NCBI GenBank assembly: GCA_032622095.1
Contig: CP136066.1
Span: 225,748,961 to 225,812,960, forward strand
From: Siphonodentalium dalli
Taxonomy: Eukaryota; Mollusca; Scaphopoda; Gadilida; Siphonodentaliidae
Direction of reading: 5' to 3'
Length of the DNA stretch: 64,000 nucleotides
Shown here piece after piece: positions 24,229 through 34,339 of this stretch (the stretch's first letter is position 1; every line of letters starts with the position of its first letter). The notes below the pieces were generated by a model. The model searched no databases, was not told where the DNA came from, and saw only the letters and a list, made by a program, of their open reading frames with translations. Both the position numbers and the translations under genes were made by a program.

Positions 24229-24339
24229 TGTTATCGCAGTCAGTCCCATCATAACCACAGTCGCAAAAGCACTCGTAAGAATCAACCCCATCAATACAGC
24301 GGCCGTGTTCGCACGGTGAGGAGTCACAATCATTTTTGT
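24229..24339 (-). CDS. Exon: calcium-binding-type EGF domain A5
   Basis: A 111-nt phase 1-1 exon, a near-exact copy of A4 displaced by 1569 bp, including the F and CDCG variants. With A4 and A6 it would add three EGF-A modules in series with no B module between them, unlike the alternating A-B order further 3' in the gene. Confidence 0.85.
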
Positions 24340-24415
24340 CTGAAATATCAATAAACAATGTGAGGCCCGACCAACCGCATATATACGCTGTCAATATGTT
24401 AGTTATCAAAGTTGA

Positions 24416-24831
24416 CCCTGTGCCAATGCATTCTCTTATATATGCGAGTCGACCATATGTCGCCTCGCATATATAAGAGAATGCATTGGCCTAACAATTT
24501 TTTTTAATTTTTTTAATAACTTTTTCTGACATTCTTTAACAATTTTTAGGACATAAAATAAAAAATATACAGAGTGTCAATAACACTGCAGGGAGCCCCA
24601 CACATATATAGAAGCATTTGTTTTGATTGTCGTCTGCTCATGTTTGTCTGGGGCTCTGCGTGGGTGAAATTATAAAATTGTTAAAGAATATAAGAACAAA
24701 TTATTAAAATTGTAAAACATTGTAAAAAATAATAACAAATGATAACAAATTGTTAGGCCAATGCATTATGTTATATATGCGAGGCTACCTATGGTCGACT
24801 CGCATATATAAGAGAATGCATTGGCATATGG
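24416..24831. mobile_element. Hairpin-ended MITE copy (A5 flank)
   Basis: Full-length; the right end is eroded ('ggcatatgg' and 'gaggctacct'). Confidence 0.8.
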
Positions 24832-25797
24832 TATTAATATTCTGTATAATCACAAAGGACAACGTGGAGGCACTCCATGAATAATATCAATCAGTTCATG
24901 TCCATACACTATGATCATAGGAAGAGTGTAGCAATGAACTAAGATTGTCGAAAATTCCAAACATATTAACTGACTATGGTACAATATTTATACAAATATA
25001 AAGGAGAGTTCGGAAATTCCAAATACTATTCATGTTTGCATGTATGTTACTATGCATTGCGTGTATTCTCCAGAGTTGTTGGCCACTATAAATAAATATA
25101 TATATATACCTTTGAAAAATATATTTCGTTTGATTTTCTTCGTGTTAAATGCCTGTAAATACTAATTACCCTTGTATTGTGCTCTTGTTCACTATCTATA
25201 ATCTCTCTGTATTACGGAGGAAATAAAGGTATATATATTGAATCTGAACAGTACAAAACATTCCTTTGGGGAGATACAACATTTGCGATCGTAATACTCG
25301 TCAGGATTGGCTCACAACGACCCTAATATTTGTTTGTGATATCCCCTCAATATTATATTCAAGAGTTTTATATATGATTATAGTCTGCGTGCGTGGATAC
25401 GAAATACATGCCATCTAATCAATTATGTATAAAACACCAGGCAGAGTTATCTCCCATCGCTCCGCTGAGATATATGGATTTGTCTTTGATCGGATTATAC
25501 CGGTATTTGGGAAAACGTGACAGCCGGCAAAAATATCTGTTTAACATTTCGGCCGCCATCTTGGCCGCCATATTTAATTTTGGTGTCGGATTTTGGGCCA
25601 GTTTGTAAGTATCGTATGTTGGAATAACGAGCGGATAATAGTATGCTGTGGTATCACACAATTATATACTACGACATTATACGTTTCGAAAATAATTAAT
25701 TCTATGCGATAAAAACAAGTTCCATAGATTCATTGTAGCTTTATGAAGAACCTGAATATAGCTAAGTTGCTTATTAATATATTATTCATGAACTTAC

Positions 25798-25908
25798 TGT
25801 TATCGCAGTCAGTCCCATCATAACCACTGTCGCAAATGCACTCGTAAGAATCAACCCCATCAAAACAGCGGCCGTGTTCGCACGGTGAGGAGTCACACTC
25901 ATTTTTGT
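25798..25908 (-). CDS. Exon: calcium-binding-type EGF domain A6
   Basis: A 111-nt phase 1-1 exon with the standard splice sites. It encodes KNECDSSPCEHGRCFDGVDS and YECICDSGYDGTDCDN, six cysteines, the same variant set as A2. It is the most 5' A exon in the gene, directly downstream of B7 in transcription order. Confidence 0.85.
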
Positions 25909-25984
25909 CTGAAATATCAATAAACAATGTGAGGCCCGACCAACCGCATATATACGCTGTCAATATGTTAGTTATCAAAGTTGA

Positions 25985-26197
25985 CCCTGTGCCAATGCAT
26001 TCTCTTATATATGCGAGTCGACCATATGTCGCCTCGCATATATAAGAGAATGCATTGGCCTAACAATTTTTTATAATTTTTTTAATAACTTTTTCTGACA
26101 TTCTTTAACAATTTTTAGGACATAAAATAAAAAATATACAGAGTGTCAATAACACTGCAGGGAGCCCCACACATATATAGAAGCATGTGTATTGATT
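25985..26197. mobile_element. Hairpin-ended MITE, left half only (A6 flank)
   Basis: It runs from CCCTGTGCC to 'gaagcatgtgtattgatt', then jumps at about 26197 to 'tcgtttgattgtcttcgtgt', sequence that lies about 600 bp further on in the other units. A deletion removed the right half and part of the spacer. Confidence 0.8.
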
Positions 26198-28191
26198 TCG
26201 TTTGATTGTCTTCGTGTTAAATGATTGTAGTCTGCGTGCGTGGATACGAAATACATGCCATCTAATCAATTATGTATAAAACTCCAGGCATAGTTATCTC
26301 CCATCGCTCCGCTGAGATATATGGAGTTTGTTATGTATAGTGTAGTTATACTTGTTTTAGTTGGTAGGAGGAAGACACCCCCGGCATGGCTATGTTACCA
26401 ACAGACATATACAGCATTACCGCGTTATGTGTTACTGTCATTATATTATTCATGTATGTGTGTATTGTAAATTAAATATAATAGTGCATGTATACATAAA
26501 CGGTATGATAGGAGAGGGGGTTAAAACAAATCAATGGGCCTATGTTAAGTTTGTTACCCTTTTGTTACGATCATCCCCCAACCATCTGAGCAAGATTATG
26601 GATGAGCGATTAAGTATCCACGTTAATGTAATTTAGAAAGGTTTACTTGCGCGATTATTAAATCTAATACGGTGGTGCAAAAGGTTGCAGCACGAATTTT
26701 ATCTGACTAGTGTCAGTTGGCTACTTTGTTGTTAACGATGGTGTATATCGTATGGTCCCCAATTACCACAGCACCATTTAATATAACCCGATTTCACTAT
26801 TTATTTTTCCGAATAATTATCAGACAAAACAGAAGATTGGGTATATTAGTTTACAAAGGCCTTTTGGCAGTAAAAATTATCACGCGGTGTTATGAGACCG
26901 ACTGTTATATGTAACGAAATAAGTTTCATGTGTTGTTATAATCAATATATATATATATATAAGAGTGGGATATGTATTTCTCCCATCCTACACATTTTAG
27001 CACAGGCATCCAGTGTGGGATAGCTGGGTGAGATTTACCTGTATCACACAACACGTGACCAGCTGTATCACCATACCCACGTGTCTGCTTTACCTATTTA
27101 ATTAAGAGCCGGAACTAATTTAACACAATGGCGACCAACCATGCAGTTACGCTTCACGTCTCAAGTAAATACATAATGACGAATTCGTGAACACTAATAC
27201 AAATGGAGATAAGCATCAAACATGTTAATCACGAAGAACCTTCAACACAACCTCACTTACAGACGCAGAGTTGCACAACATGCAATATAAACGACTAATT
27301 GTGCGAAAACAATTTCATCAAACAGAAGGCCCCAAGCGAAACTGGCATTACTTGCACATTTCGTAGAACGTAAACAACGCCCCCGTGTACGTGGTATCCT
27401 CAAACCCGAGGTTATCACGAAACCCGAGTATTGTGGTTTTGTTAAATGAACATATTTTCCCTCAGATGAAGCTATATATCTGCCAGTTAAATGGTGATAT
27501 CCACTATTCAAAACAGAATGTTCCCTCAATGGGATAGCGAAAATAGCTTGCTCTCACCCCGATAAATTTAATAGAAATTCCGACTCATTTCCGATTATCA
27601 TAAACAGTAGACACTTTTTGACGTTAGGTAGTTCGTTTGAATCATAATTATCAGCCATAGATGGCGGACAACGCGTGTGTCAATAGAAACATATATGTTT
27701 AATTAACCATAAAATTGTCTAGCCTGCAGAGCGGTTCGAAAAAAATACTATTTGCGTCCAAGTGTGGGTACCCACAATAATTTCGGATATCAAAGCCGCA
27801 TATCGAGATGTCGCTAAACACAGATCTGGGATGTCAAAGATGTGAATGATATGCTTCACATTTTGACCGTTTCTGCTTGAAAATATCCCAATTATCATCC
27901 GACAGGCCGTCACATGTATCATCTTTATGGTGGGGGTGCATGTGCAAGGGTTAAAACGTGTATGTTTGTTTGTGTTTTATGTTCTAATGTAATATTAATA
28001 GTATAAGCTATTCTGTGTTATTCGACAGTATAGGCCCGGAACTGTACTCATTTGTTTCTGTCAGTCCAATGTGGTGCATGTAACTGTCAGGTAAGTGTTC
28101 ACATTTTGTCGTTTTTCCAGTGGATGAATCATTTTCACATATGTACCGGAGGTCGAATGGGTGTAATTTCAATAATTAATGCACCACTTAC
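26198..28191. other. Array spacer and leader block, intronic
   Basis: It matches 14200-14683 plus 15247-16510, without the Harbinger-like insertion (empty site at 26733-26735). It contains a (TA)n run near 26946-26960. No exon until B7. Confidence 0.6.
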
Positions 28192-28305
28192 TAGTTTCAC
28201 AGATGTCACCTTCGAAGCCTCCAGCACAGTCACAATTGAAACTATTTACGTCGTCAGTGCAATTTCCTCCGTTCAGGCACGGATTGGGTTCACACTCGTT
28301 GATAT
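28192..28305 (-). CDS. Exon: EGF domain B7
   Basis: A 114-nt phase 1-1 exon, acceptor TTGATTACAG|ATATCAACG, donor GAAACTA|GTAAGTGG. It encodes [20 protein letters not shown] and [17 protein letters not shown]. This is the most diverged B copy (EPNPC, DDVN, NCDCAGG), yet all six cysteines and splice sites are intact, which argues for selection on the module. It heads the array: it is the first array exon transcribed after the eight-cysteine EGF at 32667-32771. Confidence 0.85.
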
Positions 28306-28519
28306 CTGTAATCAAAGAACTGAATGTACTTAACCCTTTGTTGACTAAATGGAATCTTATGTGTAGTTATATAAATATACGTTGGCACGGTCTATTAGTC
28401 ATTTGGTGGGGGTCCTGGTAATATAACCACCAGACGGACAGTTGAAAAGCTAATACGGGTGCAGCAGGATTCATATTCGTTGGTTGTCTGTTGAACTTAT
28501 TACCTGAGCATTTCTAAGG

Positions 28520-28745
28520 GATATACGTATAGGTTACAAACAACTAACTAGTTCCCCAGTTAACATTGTTAACTATAAGTCACACCGGTGATGGGTTAAG
28601 CCTATTAACAAACAAATAATTAGTTCTCATAGGCGACAGTGTTAACTATAAGTCCCGCCGCCGATGGGTTAAGCCTACTTACAAACAACTAATTATTGTC
28701 CATAGGCGACCTTGTTAACTGTAATTCCCGCCGGCGATGTGTTAA
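28520..28745. repeat. About 80-bp diverged tandem repeat, 3 copies
   Basis: 'Ttacaaacaactaactagtt ... gttaactataagtc ... gatgggttaagcctat' occurs three times. The related single copies near 16820-16890 and 19770-19830 show the array-unit ancestor was single-copy. Confidence 0.7.
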
Positions 28746-28995
28746 ACCTATTTGAACTTCAAGTGGTCATCAAGAACGTCATCTGATACACCAGACGGTT
28801 ACAACAAACACGCCATTTTCGGTATTTTTTTCAAACTATAATCTTGCATTTCCACAACTACCACATTTTCTGAACACAAGTCAGCGGTATAAAAATACCC
28901 ACATCACCTCCATAACGTCAGAACCCCACCTCCATAACGTCGGAACCCCACCTCCATAACGACGGAACCCCACCAGACTCTTCCTGGCCAGTTAA

Positions 28996-29372
28996 CCCTT
29001 TACCCAACAGAAGGGCCCTGTGCCAATGCATTCTCTTATATATGCGAGTCGACCATAGGTCGCCTCGCATATATAAGAGAATGCATTGGCTTAACACATT
29101 AAAAATTATAAAATTGTTAAATAATGTAAGAAAAAATGGTAAAAAGTGTTTTAGGCCAATGCATTCTCTTATATATACGAGGCGACCTATGGTCGACTCG
29201 CATATATAAGAGAATGCATTGGCACAGGGCATAACTGTAACCATCACAATGTGGTCAATGAGCCGGTTCCAATGATATCCATATTTGTATGGTTCTATTG
29301 AGACAGACCGAAGATATTTTAGGCTGTTGAAGCTTTATTTGGCCGGTTTTGGCCGGTTTGTTGGGTAAAGGG
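28996..29372. mobile_element. piggyBac-like non-autonomous element, TTAA flanks
   Basis: CCCTTTACCCAACA at 28996-29009 is the inverse of TGTTGGGTAAAGGG at 29359-29372, and both ends abut TTAA (28992-28995 and 29373-29376). TTAA target duplication with CCCTTT-type ends is characteristic of piggyBac elements. More than half of the interior is a hairpin-ended MITE inserted at 29016-29229. The stretch before it has three copies of a 20-bp repeat ('cctccataacgtcggaaccc'). Confidence 0.8.
29016..29229. mobile_element. Hairpin-ended MITE, internally deleted, nested
   Basis: Both terminal hairpins are present (CCCTGTGCC...GGCACAGGG), joined by only about 60 bp; the 'ggagccccacac' centre is lost. It sits inside the piggyBac-like element. 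Confidence 0.85.
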
Positions 29373-29376
29373 TTAA

Positions 29377-29800
29377 ACACAAATTATCGCCATATTTACG
29401 TAGGCGATGATTTTTTTTCAAAGGTAATCGACCAATCAGCAGCCATATTTGTTTGTACTGGTATGTTGATTCGGAGTTTCCCCCCCACACAAATTCAAGA
29501 AGCGTAACTCTATATAATTAGTTGCTTGTAATCTATACTCGCCAATGAGTATTTGGTATAGAATGTTTTGATTTGCAGTATTAATTCAGTGGCATGATCA
29601 TTATACACGATCATGCATAAAATATAGTATATCTATCTCCTTAAGGCTTAACCCTTCCATGACTGGAACTTTGCCAATTAATGTTCTTATATATGCGAGA
29701 CAATATTGACATTGACCCTGTACGCCACTGTCGTGAACTACACCACCCACTGTCCACATGTGTAGTGTACACACACGTTCTATCCATTTGGCCACATATT
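29377..29800. repeat. Paralogue of the 36650-37290 segment
   Basis: 'Atcgccatatttacgtaggc', 'gtaatctatactcgccaatg' and 'tatacacgatcatgcataaa' occur in the same order in both places. Here the 'aagcgtaactctatataatt' unit is present once, whereas at 36.8 kb it is expanded. Confidence 0.85.
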
Positions 29801-29864
29801 CAGTAAATGCAATGTCTTAACCTTCTGTAAAGTTTGAAAATGCAGACTACTATAATGTTTATTT

Positions 29865-31773
29865 GGGTACGTTTACATTGCTGTAGATATGTGTATAGTT
29901 CCACACGCATACTAGTGTAAACAGGTTGATATAGAAATGCATACATAAATAAAACTGTAGATCTGTACACAGATCTGTGTGAAGTTACGCGTCGCAGATT
30001 GCTGTGATCACAACATGATTACTGATAGTGAACGCGCGCTCATCAGTACTCGGGTAATTGACAGTTCACTATGAGTCGTGTCAGTTTTGGCCAGACAAAA
30101 CAAAATGAATCAACTATCAGCAGACCAAAGAAGTTTATTCTTAAACCAGTTGATAATGGTTATGCTATGCTTTTGCGGTCGCCCTGTTGTTCGCAGTGCT
30201 CTAAGATATTACCAAACTCCAAGCACAAATATTAAGAAGAAAACCATAGTCAGAAATGGTAACGCCACCAATATCATATTATTAGCCATAAATATAAATT
30301 ATAATATAATTATAATATAAAATATTATTCATTAGTTAGCGCTAATTTAGGCGCTAACTAATGAACAATATTATTTGATTGACTTGTTAAATAACATCTA
30401 AAAAATATTCATCTTATTTACAACTTTAAGGAGTCCTTCTGGCACACGAGAATATTTATCGCCGTTTGATTTGCACCAAGTGAACTCGGCGCATATATAA
30501 TTGATAGAACAGACCTCTATTATGATGATCGTGTCGTTATTTATTTAAAATACGTATCAATTGACATATACGCACCCGTTCCCTCATTAAAATCTACATT
30601 TATCGCCCATTTTAGGGGACCTCCGCGAATTCGGGGACTTCCGCAAAGTGACCCTACTGCAAATCGTCGCACCCAATGCAATTTGTAAACAAATACGATT
30701 GACATGCGTTTTAGCGAGGTGAGCTTTAATTAAATGAAAGAAGCAATGCTACATAAACTATTTGTCATGGACTCAGCCAGTGTGCCATATATCTGTGTCA
30801 ACTAAGGTCGCTTTGCGTGGTAAAAGTGAAAAGTGAAAGTGGAAATTCGGAAAATCCTGTTGAAAATTAAAGTAGCCTACAATTTTTGGAATTCCGCCGC
30901 AGATTCAGAGAATCTATACTATTGAAAGGGAATGTACGATTCCTGGAATTCTATCAGATATCGCGACTCGTTTTCGTGATCATAGGTTATATATAGGGCC
31001 TATATGACCACGAAAACGATTCGAGTCACGATACATCCATCGGTACAAACACATTGTGTATACGATACAATGTTTACTTGATGACCAGAAAATACAAGAT
31101 AGCGGTTACTCCAACAGAACAGGCATGCGCACTCAAATTAACATTACCCATAATTCACTTCACTACACCAGGAGCTCCCAATGGGTTATACATTATTTTC
31201 AGGCTATCAGATTATTTATATTTTAAACAACATATTATTACACCGGTGACTTTAAGTTTACTATTTCAGCCTGTCCTGACTATATCGATACGATTGAGTC
31301 ATATTTTCAAAAACATATTATACACCGGTGGCGTTAACTTTACAATTTCAGCATCTACGTGATTCTATCGGTACGATTGAGTAAGGTACCAGTCGACCAC
31401 AGAATATCAAAATCTCCGAAACAACTTACACCACATGTGGCGTAATAAGATATACTGTATAGTAAACACTTTATTTTAAGAACTTTGTCACCACACGCAC
31501 CAGCAAACATGTTCTCGCTTACACAGTGTGAAATACATGAGTTGAAATGACAAAGACAGATTAAGCACATTCGCCAAGACCGAGTAACAATTAATCAAAT
31601 CAGATTTGCCTGTCGCAATGCCTCGGCGTTGATCGTGTCTTATAACGGATACGATTTTTGCTCACACAATTGCAAACGAATGCCGTTTTCTTTATGTGTG
31701 CATTTATATGTCAACCTGTTTACACTAGTATGCGTGTGGAACTGTATACATATCTACAGCAATGTAAACACCC
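29865..31773. mobile_element. 1.9-kb TIR element related to the 14687 Harbinger-like MITE
   Basis: Imperfect terminal inverted repeats of about 85 bp start GGGTACGTTTACATTGCTGT at 29865 and, inward from 31773, GGGTGTTTACATTGCTGTAG. The left inner region shares 'tagatctgtacacagatctg' and 'gatagtgaacgcgcgctc' with the 560-bp element. The extra 1.3 kb has no recognisable transposase. No target duplication is evident. It contains a palindrome around 30315-30370 ('gcgctaatttaggcgc'). Confidence 0.7.
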
Positions 31774-32454
31774 ATATGCGGAATGACATATACTTCTATA
31801 AAAAAAACAACCATCATCAACAAGTCACATTGACTTTGTTCTTATTTGCATTATTAGTAACTCTCCAATAATGAGATTTCTCATCTCAAACCCATATATG
31901 TAAACATTACTGTTACAGTGACATTTTTGATCAATGTGTAATTAGTCTAATACGATACAAAAGTCTAATAAACATGTGACGGTAAACATTGGAAAAGCTT
32001 AATGTCACTGCTTTGAATATATTCTGAAAATCATATTCAGACCGAAATAATTGAACTTATACTACACGATAAGCGATGTTTTTGACAATTCACTGTAACA
32101 TTGTTGTTTTCATAATACTGGTTTAAACACGCGATATTGCGTTAATGGGGAACTATCAACAATAATGAATATAAGAAGAAAAAAGGTTATATATTGTTCC
32201 AATTTATTCATATAATGATGATGTTTTTACATATTTTTATATTGTTTTGCACATTTACGCATTAGTGTAAACATGTTTAATTCCAATCCAACACTGTCAT
32301 AATTATATATATGAAATTTAACAAAGTTTTTGTCAATACGAAATATAACACTACACATAGATGGATTGATTGGAAAGGAAATGAAACAACAAGCCCACGC
32401 GCCCCCTCCAGAATCGGATGGAACGGAATGGAAATGTTATAAATAATTGTAATG
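31774..32454. other. Intronic or intergenic, no feature
   Basis: AT-rich sequence without motif or splice-bounded open frame. Confidence 0.4.
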
Positions 32455-32600
32455 ATAGTGTTGATACAGACAGACAGAATGTGTGAAGGAGAGGGCGAAG
32501 ATATGAGAGATAGAGAAAGCGAGATAGAACAATATCGAGAGGGATAGAGATAACGGGATAGAGAGAGAGAGAGAGGGGGAAAGGGAGAGAGAGAGAGATT
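32455..32600. repeat. GA-rich microsatellite region
   Basis: An irregular (GA)n/(GAGA/GATA) purine tract on the plus strand, so a CT-rich tract in the gene's sense. It lies just 3' of the EGF exon donor at 32666. Confidence 0.8.
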
Positions 32601-32666
32601 GCACCGGAAATTCATTTGCTCATTGCCAGTGCCGTGGGTCCATCTAAAGGGTCGTATGACACTTAC

Positions 32667-32771
32667 TTTTTTCACAAAGGTCTCCATCAAAACCTTGATC
32701 ACAGCAACAAGAGAAATTGCCTGCGAACCTCCGACCTTTAATACAGTGTCCGTGTTCACCACAATAACAAG
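32667..32771 (-). CDS. Exon: eight-cysteine EGF-like domain
   Basis: A 105-nt phase 1-1 exon, acceptor TTGTTTTCCAG|CTTGTTATT, donor GAAAAAA|GTAAGTGTC. It encodes CYCGEHGHCIKGRRFAGNFS and CCCDQGFDGDLCEK. The C-G-E-H-G-x-C start, N-F-x-C and the C-x-x-G-F-x-G-x-x-C close identify an EGF fold, but cysteine pairs are crowded (CYC, CCC), giving eight in all. A fourth disulphide, as in some laminin-type or tumour-endothelium EGF variants, is possible but spacing does not match laminin EGF. It is the first EGF module of the gene as far as I can see, upstream of B7. The open frame that overlaps it on this strand is in another register. Confidence 0.78.
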
Positions 32772-33149
32772 CTGGAAAACAATTAACAGTCTGACAATAT
32801 ATATAACTAGCAGGTTACCCAGGTTAAAGTTATGTGAAACCCTCTGCATATTATGGATATATGATGGGAATAGAGGATACTCTTGTTCAAAGCGTTACAC
32901 ATATTCTCACAAATTATATACCCAAATAGCATCACAAAACATGATTCTTACACACGGAATATAAGTAGTAGCTCACCTTGTCGGATCGGAGCGATTGTCA
33001 TTTTGTTTATCGCGATTAATCCGTCCCACCAATAAAGAACTATTTATTTATTTACAACAGCGTAAACATCATACGTTATAACATGAACATGAGCACATTA
33101 GTTCGCAAAAATAAAAGACGACAATTGAGTTTTACATATAGAGGATCTA

Positions 33150-33292
33150 CAGCGAATCCCCAGTTTATAGCGAAATTTACAAAACGAGTCCAGTAAATTA
33201 GGTCTGGACCGAGCCTTTGCCGAGGTCAAGACCTAATTTACCGGACGAGTTTTGTAAATTCCGCTATAAACTGGGGACGATTTATAGATTCT
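33150..33292. repeat. Palindrome, about 55-bp arms
   Basis: 'Ccccagtttatagcgaaatt ... gtaaattaggtct' (33158-33214) is mirrored by 'agacctaatttaccgg ... ccgctataaactgggg' (33228-33280), with a loop of about 15 bp. It would fold into a long hairpin if transcribed in the intron. Confidence 0.85.
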
Positions 33293-34339
33293 ATTTATTA
33301 CATGATCCAAAAACTCTACAAAACATACATAATAAATCAACAAACGGGACGATAAACTAACATCTGTTTCTATAAGGCATGCGATGACGTTTCACGTAAG
33401 TATGCGTTGTTTGTCCACGTAAAGAAATAGTCTCAGATAAATAAAAACTCTTTGGCGTATTTTAAGGCGTATATTTAATGACAAAACTTTTCCAACTCTT
33501 CATTCATTATTGCTTTTTGGAAAAATATTGGAAGACATAGTATTTTGAGACATAGCGTATGTAAAGTAAATAGACGACAAACCGGATGTCAATGGTTACC
33601 TGGCACTATTTCTTGTTATTAAACGAACGTTTAATATCAGAATTTATAGAATGGGTTTATTGAATGGAATAAGGGTAGGATAATGTCATAAAGAGACGTA
33701 TCAATCAATCTAGTTGGTTTGACTAAGATTTTGAGGACACCTGGTTATCAAATCTCCACGAAGATACAGATACTTTAATGAAATGTCCCAGTGCTCCTCT
33801 GTCCATTGTGCTATATACCGGCTAATTATTCTCAGTTTAGAATAAATTTTGCTATGCTGCTATATCAGCTGCATGTGCCCGACACAGAATGAGATTTTGA
33901 GTTTTTGTATGTTAGGCGATGAGTCTGTTCTAAACATGAATGATAACCTCTGTATTTTGGGCAGATATAACATTGTCAGATGGCAGTATTGGAGGATCCT
34001 GAAAAGTCATGTTCCACTGACTCCGTTTTCTTTTATCTCAGACATTATACTCGACGGCACACTGTGACCACAATTGTTGAACAGGCCTTATATGCATTTC
34101 CATATCTCTTGTAACCTTTGGGTGAAAACTATATTGAATGGGGCAGACTCAATTGTGTTATAATATTAACATGGGCTATTCTAATATTTTAACATGCACC
34201 ATTATCTTCCTCGCAAAATGTTACCACAGTTTGAACGCCTTGGTGTCACCTCGATTGTACCCCGTGAAGTTATATATAGAACACATACAGACAGACATAT
34301 ATTTGCAAATATATCTAGGCACCAAATGTGATATTTTAC
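33293..34339. other. Intronic or intergenic, no feature
   Basis: The plus-strand open frame at 33849-34067 has no domain motif. Confidence 0.35.

Larger units (their letters stand above)
22255..25392. repeat. Two near-identical 1569-bp units (4 and 5)
   Basis: 22255-23823 and 23824-25392 match with only scattered differences seen by eye, for example 'aaaccagtacc' against 'aaacaagtacc' and a short T-run change in the MITE. Each contains one A exon and one MITE and no B exon. This is the youngest duplication in the array. Confidence 0.9.
11850..28500. repeat. Segmental tandem array carrying EGF exons
   Basis: About 16.6 kb is built of repeated blocks. Sister copies of the block starting 'cgcttcacgtttcaagtaaa' lie at 11850, 15427 and 27150. 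EGF-A exons recur at 13.1, 18.0, 21.1, 22.7, 24.2 and 25.8 kb, giving intervals of about 4936, 3061, 1573, 1569 and 1569 bp. B exons lie at 12.9, 16.5, 19.5 and 28.2 kb. The long unit has the order, on the plus strand, leader block, B exon, intron, A exon, hairpin MITE, then about 1.1-1.7 kb of spacer. The shorter units lack the leader, or both leader and B exon. Unequal exchange inside a multi-exon gene is the simplest cause. Confidence 0.9.

Noticed and set aside
32277-32849. 190-codon minus-strand frame over the eight-Cys EGF
   Set aside because: It is in a different register from the EGF and includes the CT-rich microsatellite; the splice-bounded EGF frame is preferred.
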